Assembly (NCBI GenBank): GCA_012931725.1
Contig: CM022949.1
Coordinates: forward strand, 52,583,741 to 52,647,740
Origin: Litsea cubeba
Lineage: Eukaryota > Streptophyta > Magnoliopsida > Laurales > Lauraceae
DNA: 64,000 nucleotides
Direction of reading: 5' to 3'
The notes under the pieces were generated by a model that saw only the letters and a program-made list of their open reading frames with translations, did no database searches and had not been told where the DNA came from. Within the stretch, counting starts at the first letter, position 1, and every line of letters starts with the position of its first letter. Below, piece after piece: positions 57,485 to 64,000 of the stretch. A program made the translations under genes and the position numbers.

Positions 57485-58429
57485 TGTCACACCCCGAAAC
57501 CGGGCCCTGCAGTGATCCGACCTCGGGATGCGAAATTTTGGGATAAATTTGAAACTTTTGTTATATTTCCCAAGATCCGCGTGAATGAGGATAATCAAAT
57601 TCCATCACGATCAGAGTATATTTTCGCGGAAGCTAAACATGGTGTTACGACTCGGAATCCATGGCCATCGGGTTCTGTGTCGCACGCAACCATTATCATA
57701 AAGCCATCACATAAGCAGACTGGCACAAATCATAATCCAAAGAACACTAAGCTGGTAGTAACAATACTATTTATTTCCCACATATTCAAATTACAATTAA
57801 CAAATGTCTTAATCACAAATCCAATGAAAAAGGCTAACAAAGCCATACAAGTAAACCACTAAGTGACATACTACCCCAAGTGATTTTACGAGCTCCAGTG
57901 CCAAACTTGACATCTAGATGATATCAATGGGCAGCCTCTCACGTCAGACCGGCGGTCCCACCGCCTCCTCCGATCAAACACCTAAAAACAAAAAGAGAGG
58001 AAACTGGCACCAAACAAACAAGGTCAGACACGACGGTCTGGCAAGTAAATAAACAAGTAATATGAAACAAAAGGACATACATAAAACCTTATGGAATCAT
58101 TGTAAAACCGATTAAAGAGTCCAAACAATAATAGCATTAAAGCATGATAAAATGATCGAAAGACCGAACATAAATATCAAGGCAAACAAATGGACGGATC
58201 CTGAGCGTAAATATCTTGAAAAGATAATAGCCTGCATAAACATTTAATAATTGGAAATACATTTAAAATCTTGAATAATAGAGACAATACGAGGAAAGAT
58301 CGGTATCATAAACATTAACAATTTCCAAGAATCTAATGAGCATAAACAAATAAGAATCATGAAACAGATAAAACATGGGCAACCACACATAGCTATATTC
58401 TCCTATTACCGAAGTAACAAGAGCAGACA

Positions 58430-58560
58430 GAACCGTAGCCACTACACGTGGGACCGGAAATAGAATCAGAACCGTAGCCATACAAATGGGACCGGCAGAT
58501 CAAAATCAGAACCGTAGCCACTACACGTGGGACTGGCAGATAGAAACTGTTGCCATGGTC
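58430..58560. repeat. Three-copy repeat AACCGTAGCCACTACACGTGGGACC
   Basis: AGAACCGTAGCCACTACACG followed by TGGGACCGGsAnATAGAA occurs at about 58430, 58468 and 58508, period near 38 bp, inside LTR C. Confidence 0.8.
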
Positions 58561-59349
58561 GGTACAGACAGAATCCAAGCTACAGCTGGCGGACAAATTA
58601 AAGATCCCAAGCCGGGTGATCAGCCCGACAAAGTGACCTAAGCTTAGTGGTGCCTTTAGTTTTTTAAAACTTGAACCCATACAAATCAAAATACTAATCC
58701 TTTTGGCTCATGGGCTCACACCACCGGGCTCTAGCCCCACCTCGCCTCGAGGTTTTATTTTTAAAATAAAAGTCTCTTTGGCTCATGGGCTCGCACTACA
58801 AAGCTCTGGCCCCGTCTTGCCTCGAGGTTTTATTTTTCAAAATACTAGTCTTATCAAAATAATAGTCTCATTGAAGAAATCCCGGATGTGGCGAACCACT
58901 CCCATCTCCTTCCAAATCGATTCGGAGAAAACATACGAATTCCATGGTAAACCGCTGAAATACACATCAAAGTGATTTGTATAAAATCATACGATCAATC
59001 CTTTTGAACATGGAAGAACCATATGATTTTATAGCAAATCACCGATGCTATTTAAATTAGTTCACCGAAGAATACAAACACAAATACATTCTCTAACTTG
59101 AAATGGAATGAGTAGTGGAGAATGACTTAATGACTTACCAATGGACCATCTCAATACACATTTAACATTTAAACATTGATTAATAAAGAGTATGTTTGAT
59201 GCCAATGAAAATCCATAACATTTAAATGATCAAGTGCGTATTGAGACTCGAAAGGTTCCCGGGTAATTTCACATATGTTCATTCTCTCATTTTTCTCATT
59301 CCCATTTAACAAATTTTTCCAAGTATTACAAGTAATCCCAAATCTCTTT

Positions 59350-59720
59350 AAAACAGGCCCATAGCTGGCCTTAAACCGAGCCCAAAATAGTCAACTCATT
59401 TAGCCCAAAACAGCCCTTTAAACATGGCCCAAACAGTCCAAAAACTGACCTTGAATAGCCCAAGAAACAAGTCTTAAAACAACCCAAAAACTATCCTTGA
59501 ATGGCCCAAGAAACAAGTCTTAAAACAGCCCAAAACTAACCTTGAATGGCCCACAAAACAGGTCTTAAAATATTCCAATATCAGGCCCTGAAATGGCCGA
59601 ATATCAGGTCTTGAAATGGCCCAAAAACTGACTTTGAACAGGCCCAAAGAAGTCTTGAAAACAGGCCCATAAACTGATTTTAAACGGACCCAGAAATCCA
59701 CCTGAAACAGGCCCCCAGGC
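59350..59720. repeat. GGCCCAAAAACTGACCTTGAA tandem stretch in LTR C
   Basis: Units of CTTGAATGGCCCAAGAAACA followed by AGTCTTAAAACAGCCCAAAA (about 60 bp) pass into shorter 30-35 bp units (TGAAATGGCCGAATATCAGG), immediately before the palindromic cassette. Confidence 0.75.
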
Positions 59721-59730
59721 TGGGCTGGGC

Positions 59731-59880
59731 TTGCTCGAGCGACCCAGGGCCCGCTCGAGCGAAGCCCAGACAGAGCCTGGGTCGCTCGAGCTACCCAGTG
59801 GGTCGCTCGAGCGCTCGAGCGTGCCAGGCAGAACCTGGTCCGCTCGAGCGGCCCACTGGGTTGCTCGAGCGGACTGGGCT
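59731..59880. repeat. Palindromic cassette of LTR C
   Basis: At least seven copies of CGCTCGAGCG or GCTCGAGC palindromes, spaced by CCCAGTGGG/CCACTGGG and AGCCTGGGT words. It has the same place in the LTR layout as the cassettes of A, B and E but a different sequence. Confidence 0.8.
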
Positions 59881-61252
59881 CTGTCCAGTCCGGCTCGTTG
59901 AGCATTCTTTTCCATTTTTCTCCATCATTTTTTATTCTTTTTCATTCCCAATCCTTCATACAAATTTCCTAGATCATTTGGGCCCTTCCTTGACCTTCCA
60001 AACTCATCAAATCACCATTCATTAGCAATCCAATTAACCAAACAAACACTTTTAAAAATCAAAGTTTTTCCCCATTTCTTTGAACACCAACTTTTAACAC
60101 AAAGAAATCAAATTTTCTAAATGACCAAGGTGAAAGCAAACTTCCAATACATTGTAAGACCATAACATAAATGGAAATCAACATAACATTGGTTCATTCA
60201 TTCAAAGTAAATCCATGAATCATAAAGGATTGGAACATAATAAGAAAAAGCCATGAAATGAAACCAAATGAGATGAATCATCATATCTACTTGCCTCAAG
60301 TCTAAATGAGAGAAATAACACTCCTCAAACAAAGCTCTAGGGTCTCAAGGTCTTCCATCTACAAAAGCCCCAAAATAAACTAAGAGAAGCCCTAAGAATC
60401 AATTATCCTCAAATCTCCAAGAAAACCCTTTGCATATGTGAGAAAAATACTCCAAGAGGTTTGAAAAACCAAGATCTCATGAAAAGAAGACCATTGCTAA
60501 CCTTTGGTAGCTCAAACAAAGAAGAAGAGCTTGAAAGATGGGTCTTCTCTAGCTCAAATCTCTCAAAAATGGCATCTAAGGGAAGTTTGGAAGATGGAGA
60601 AGGAGATGAGGAGATCATTCCTCCATTTGGCCCTCAAGAAACAAACTTGCAAGATGAGAGAGGAAGTGGCTGGGAGAGAAAACCCTAGGCAGCCTCCATG
60701 TTGCTGGAAAATGAAGAATGGGAGAGAAGAGAAACCCATTGGCTTTATAAAGGATCAATGGGCTAGGCCCCATGGGCCCCAAACTTACAAAGGTCAAAAC
60801 TAGAATTTGTGGGTCCCGAATGAGATCGACGAAGAAGACAAAAATGATCAGCGAAATTTCTACTTTCCAAAAAGTATATTTTCCCCAAATTCTGAAATTT
60901 TCAAAATTTATGGACAGATTTAGTGAAAATGTCATTTTTGCCCATTTTTCTCGAAAAACGCGATTTCTGCTCATCAAATCAAAATGGTCAAAACATGAAA
61001 GTTGTTAAACTTCATAAAATGAGTCAAAATACACCAAACTCAGAATTTTTAGAAATCAGAAGTAATTCCTCATAAAAATACATATCATATGGACCGAGTC
61101 AAACCAAGGTCAACGGTCTTCAAAATCTCCAAGGCTATGGAAAAATCTAGTCAAACTCAAAAACAACGTTAAACCAACTCAAATCTTGCTTAAAAAACTA
61201 AATCACGATTAAAACAATACTAATCAGAGAAATTGGGGGTCGGGGTCTTACA

Positions 61253-61257
61253 CTATG
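61253..61257. repeat. Target duplication of LTR C, right
   Basis: CTATG, identical to 57480-57484. Confidence 0.9.
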
Positions 61258-62001
61258 TAAGGGGACATATAAGCCATTTGACAAGCATCCAAGCAACAAA
61301 AGAAAAAGAGGAGATCCAGTATTAAATTGGACGAAGAAAAGCATTTTTCTTAGCTTCCTTATTGGGAGAAACTCAAGCTTCGACACAACCTTGATGTGAT
61401 GCATATAGAGAAAAATATATGTGAGGCTTTGCTTGGAATACTCTTGAGCATAGATGGGAAGAACAAGGACACAGAAAAAGCACGTCAAGATTTGGAGGAT
61501 CTGAAAATAAGGCTAGCACTGCATTTGAAGAGGCGTGCAAATGGGTCCTTCGAAAAGCCCCCAGCATCATACACTTTATCGTTGGAGGAGAGACATGGAT
61601 TTTATGAGTTCTTAAAGTCAATCAAGTATCCTGATGGTTATGCTGCAAACATATCAAGAAGCGTGAGTACAAAGGGAGATAAGTTAACGGGCTTGAAAAG
61701 TCACGACTGTCATGTACTTTTGCAACGACTTCTTCCTATTGGGATGCGTGGCTACCTCCCGAAAGACATATGTATCACATTATCTGAGTTAGGGAATTTT
61801 TTCCAAGAGATATGCTAAAAAAACACAACGAGTTAAGGATTTGGAGAAACTACAAGAACGGATAGTGCTCATATTATGCAAGATGGAAAAGATTTTTCCT
61901 CCGGCATTCTTTGATGTCATGGTTCATCTTGCTATTCACTTGCCTCATGAGGCCATGCTTGGAGGGCCGGTGCAATATCGATGGATGTATCCAATTGAAA
62001 G
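61258..62001 (+). pseudogene. CACTA TNP2 transposase, exon continuing after LTR C
   Basis: Resumes directly at the target duplication with KPFDKHPSNKRKRGDPVLNW, then (other frame, shift near 61355) YWEKLKLRHNLDVMHIEKNI, CEALLGILLSIDGKNKDTEK, ARQDLEDLKIRLALHLKRRA and SHDCHVLLQRLLPIGMRGYL. A stop after NFFQEIC at 61816 sits at another A run (61817-61823); one frame over, VKDLEKLQERIVLILCKMEK, IFPPAFFDVMVHLAIHLPHE and GGPVQYRWMYPIER follow. The exon ends at 62001 before GTAATT. These are the conserved DxMHIEKN and HLxxEAxLGGPVQYRWMYPxER words of TNP2. Confidence 0.9.
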
Positions 62002-62077
62002 GTAATTTTCTACCTAAATTTAAATAGTCGATATTACATGATGTATTTTTAATCATTTAATATTATTTATTAAACAG
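62002..62077 (+). other. TNP2 intron (76 bp)
   Basis: GTAATTTTCTAC to TTATTAAACAG; splicing joins PIER to LLGTLKG in frame, as the family requires. Confidence 0.8.
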
Positions 62078-62383
62078 GCTACTTGGTACCTTAAAGGGAT
62101 TTGTCACCAATTGAGCCTATTCGGAAGGTTCCATTTCTGAGGCTTACATTGTTAAAGAGTGTCTTACTTTTTATTCAATGTATCTCGGTGGTATGGAAAC
62201 AACTTTCAATCGCCCAGAACGAAATGCTGATGGTGGTGTCTGTGGAACGGGGTTAGCAGTGTTCACCCAAAATGTTCGTCCTTTTGGCTTAATGACGAGG
62301 GCATGTAATTTTAAGCAGGAGGAAAAAGACAAGGCTCATTGGTTTGTTTTAAATAACAGTTTTGAGCTGGAACAATATCTAGA
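62078..62383 (+). pseudogene. TNP2 exon, DUF4218-like part
   Basis: Starts LLGTLKGFVTN, meets a stop (TGA, probably from CGA), then AYSEGSISEAYIVKECLTFY and SMYLGGMETTFNRPERN, GLAVFTQNVRPFGL and FELEQYLE. It matches the family region after the WMYPIER word. It ends at 62383 before GTACGT. Confidence 0.85.
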
Positions 62384-62470
62384 GTACGTTATTACTTAAT
62401 TTGGATATTACCTATACTTATATTTAGTATGCGACCTTTTTAACCATCACTATTGTATGTTTGTAAATAG
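62384..62470 (+). other. TNP2 intron (87 bp)
   Basis: GTACGTTATTAC to TTTGTAAATAG; joins YLE to EHKRLLEN in frame. Confidence 0.8.
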
Positions 62471-62558
62471 AGAACACAAAAGACTATTGGAAAATGAAAG
62501 TGCATGTGACATCCCGAAGAGACAAGAAGAGAAATTTCCAAAGTGGTTCAAAGAACAC
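62471..62558 (+). pseudogene. TNP2 short exon
   Basis: EHKRLLENESACDIPKRQEE followed by KFPKWFKEH, the FPxWFKxH word of the family, ending before GTAAGA at 62559. Confidence 0.8.
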
Positions 62559-62638
62559 GTAAGATACAAACTATCTTCTGATAATTTAAGTTGTGGGCAT
62601 ATAGAATATTAACATGCTTGCCATGCATTGTTTTGTAG
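62559..62638 (+). other. TNP2 intron (80 bp)
   Basis: GTAAGATACAAA to TTGTTTTGTAG; the next exon continues in frame. Confidence 0.8.
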
Positions 62639-63292
62639 ATGAATCAACTACGAGACGAAGGCTCACAAGAAGCAACTGATGACTTATGGTCTGTAGCCAA
62701 TGGTTCACTTGTGACTATCAAACTATATTCAGGTTGCATATCCAACGGTGTTCGATTTCACACTAAAGACCGAGATAGTCGTCATAAAAGCCAAAATAGT
62801 GGTGTCGTCGTGGAAGGGAACAACCATGAAGGGAAAACAGTTACCTTTTATGGGATCTTATGCAGAGTATGGGAGCTGAGTTATATGTTTGGACGCCGTG
62901 TAGTTCTTTTCCAATGTGAATGGTTCAATACCAGTAAAAGTAGATTCATTAAAGCCGATGCACATTTCACAAGCATTGATGTAAGAAGACATTGGTGTAA
63001 GAATGATCCATTTGTCCTGCCAATTCAAGTGAAGCAAGCCTTCTATGTCAATGATACCAAATTTGGTGACCATTGGAAAGTTGTAGAACGGCTCCAACAT
63101 CGATGGATATGGGATATACCTGTGAAGGAAGATGATTTAGAAGATGCGCCAACTGATGTATTCCAACAGGATGAAACCACTAATGCTGTCCCTAATATTG
63201 ATATTGATGATTCAGTTGGGGTTCGGCTCACTAGAGATGATGTTGATCCTGAGATTTTTCCAAGTAATGTGGTTCTAGAGACACAGAACTGA
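62639..63292 (+). pseudogene. TNP2 C-terminal exon (DUF4216-like)
   Basis: An open frame of 217 codons: VANGSLVTIKLYSGCISNGV, RFHTKDRDSRHKSQNSGVVV, KTVTFYGILCRVWELSYMFG, VVLFQCEWFNT, FTSIDVRRHWCKNDPFVLPI and QVKQAFYVNDTKFGDHWKVV. These are the C-terminal blocks of TNP2 proteins. After the stop at 63290 an acidic stretch (EENEDEDEDELVGEPSDNEF) continues in another frame to 63418, so a late frameshift probably shortens the tail. Confidence 0.85.
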
Positions 63293-63418
63293 CAACTTAG
63301 CAGCAATTTTCTTGAAGAAAATGAAGACGAAGATGAAGATGAATTAGTAGGAGAGCCTAGTGATAATGAGTTTACTAGTGAATCTGATTCGGATATTGAT
63401 CCGGACATAAAACCTTGA
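63293..63418 (+). pseudogene. Acidic C-terminal tail of TNP2, out of frame
   Basis: Glu/Asp-rich codons ending DSDIDPDIKP and TGA at 63416-63418. Acidic tails are common in this family. Confidence 0.6.
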
Positions 63419-64000
63419 TTTAGTTTTCTGTATTATCGTCCTTTAACCTTTATTTGGATAGTACCTAGTGAACTGTATTTTGATACTTATCATCTATGGA
63501 TGTGGCTTATGTACCTTTGTCCTGTATGTTTGAATATTTCTTGATGTTTTAGATCTTTCGTTACATTTTATATACTTCAAATATTCAGCGGATCAATTAT
63601 TATACCTCCACTGCACAAGGTAATGCCCAAATTACCATTAAATGATGCCGCAGTGGTCGTCAAGGTTTTATCAAAAGAAAATACAAGTTGGACTGTATCA
63701 CAACAAATAAAGGCACAATTCCTATATAAGGCCGCCATCCGATATCTTTACACGAGTGGGCAATTCTCGTTGAAGATATCACTCTCGAGTGGGTCATACA
63801 GTGCAAATTTATAAAAGACAAATACAACACATAAATAAAAGGAAAAGTCCATGATCACTGACCAATAACTTTTCTAACCGTTGGATAGTCGTTATCCCAT
63901 TGCCTCTATATAGTGATCATCGCCAGGAGTCCGTAGGCGCAAACGGATCGTCTATCGGAGCTCAGATGACCCAGATATCGCGCGACAAAATTCGAACATC
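63419..64000. other. Non-coding right edge
   Basis: AT-rich 3' flank of the TNP2 gene to about 63600, then DNA of higher GC content with CGAGTGGGC/CTCGAGTGGG words (63752-63795). No CACTA right end and no gene is seen before the window stops. Confidence 0.5.

Larger units (their letters stand above)
57485..61252 (-). mobile_element. LTR C: 3.77-kb solo LTR inside the TNP2 gene
   Basis: Starts TGTCACACCCCGAAACC and ends GGGTCGGGGTCTTACA, flanked by CTATG on both sides. It is co-linear with LTR A over the blocks listed there, and in reverse with B and E. The interior is non-coding: a tandem stretch at 59350-59720, the palindromic cassette at 59731-59880, and AT-rich DNA. Strand is given by analogy to B and E. 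The perfect duplication and the clean interruption of a conserved gene fix its boundaries better than for any other member of the family. Confidence 0.9.

Noticed and set aside
13574..58481. Minus-strand frames with ALVTSV-EYS--WLP in LTR A (13574-13789) and LTR C (58263-58481) as a conserved protein
   Set aside because: The similarity follows from nucleotide homology of the two LTRs; frames are short and interrupted outside this word.
1..64000. tRNA, rRNA or other structural RNA genes
   Set aside because: No cloverleaf with A and B boxes and no rRNA-like sequence was recognised by eye; a covariance-model scan would be needed to exclude small RNAs.

Overview
The window is plant nuclear DNA with the repeat profile of a large, transposon-rich angiosperm genome. 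The evidence is the set of families seen: Athila and Tat lineage Ty3/gypsy elements, Ty1/copia relics, a CACTA (En/Spm) transposon with a TNP2-type transposase, hAT, Mutator-like and PIF/Harbinger-like elements, and short GT-AG introns. I cannot name the species. Only one small piece looks like an ordinary host gene: a probable first coding exon of a DUF3754-family protein on the minus strand near 4.3 kb.

Layout. 1-12.9 kb is a patchwork of decayed repeats: a copia RNase H relic (243-475, minus), a four-unit tandem array (1195-1730), a hAT transposase relic (1838-2870), the DUF3754 exon (4237-4333), two inverted copies of a 530-545 bp Harbinger-type MITE (4879-5421, 8905-9435), an inverted-repeat element at 5816-6541, a Mutator-like element with a perfect 9-bp target duplication (7295-8527), and a truncated large LTR called E here (10490-12650). 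12.9-15.3 kb holds a related LTR (A) and a copia RT relic.

15.35-53.5 kb is one nested retrotransposon cluster. The outermost element is an Athila on the minus strand: a 42-bp LTR stub at 15350 on the left, and protease, gag, leader, primer-binding site and 5' LTR at 45.05-53.5 kb on the right. A Tat-lineage element on the plus strand sits inside it: 5' LTR 15392-17952, broken gag-pol to about 27.4 kb, then tandem repeats. It carries a long antisense gene (28947-43892, minus) with a plant mobile domain (PMD), a TATA box and recognisable introns. Three later insertions interrupt that gene: two solo LTRs of the Tat family (30161-32762 and 40468-42922) and a 5.3-kb LTR-type element D (34157-39450). 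All three have perfect target-site duplications, and removing each one closes the reading frame. The Tat 3' LTR and the Athila RT-integrase part are missing, so a deletion probably ends near 45.05 kb. A further solo LTR (B, 48227-51236) lies in the Athila leader.

53.53-63.4 kb is a CACTA transposon whose TNP2 gene is split by a 3.77-kb solo LTR (C, 57485-61252) with a perfect 5-bp target duplication. Its last introns are still legible.

The two strongest observations are the spliced, promoter-bearing antisense PMD gene, and the four related LTRs (A, B, C, E), which share a backbone but each carry a different private cluster of palindromes at what looks like the same place.
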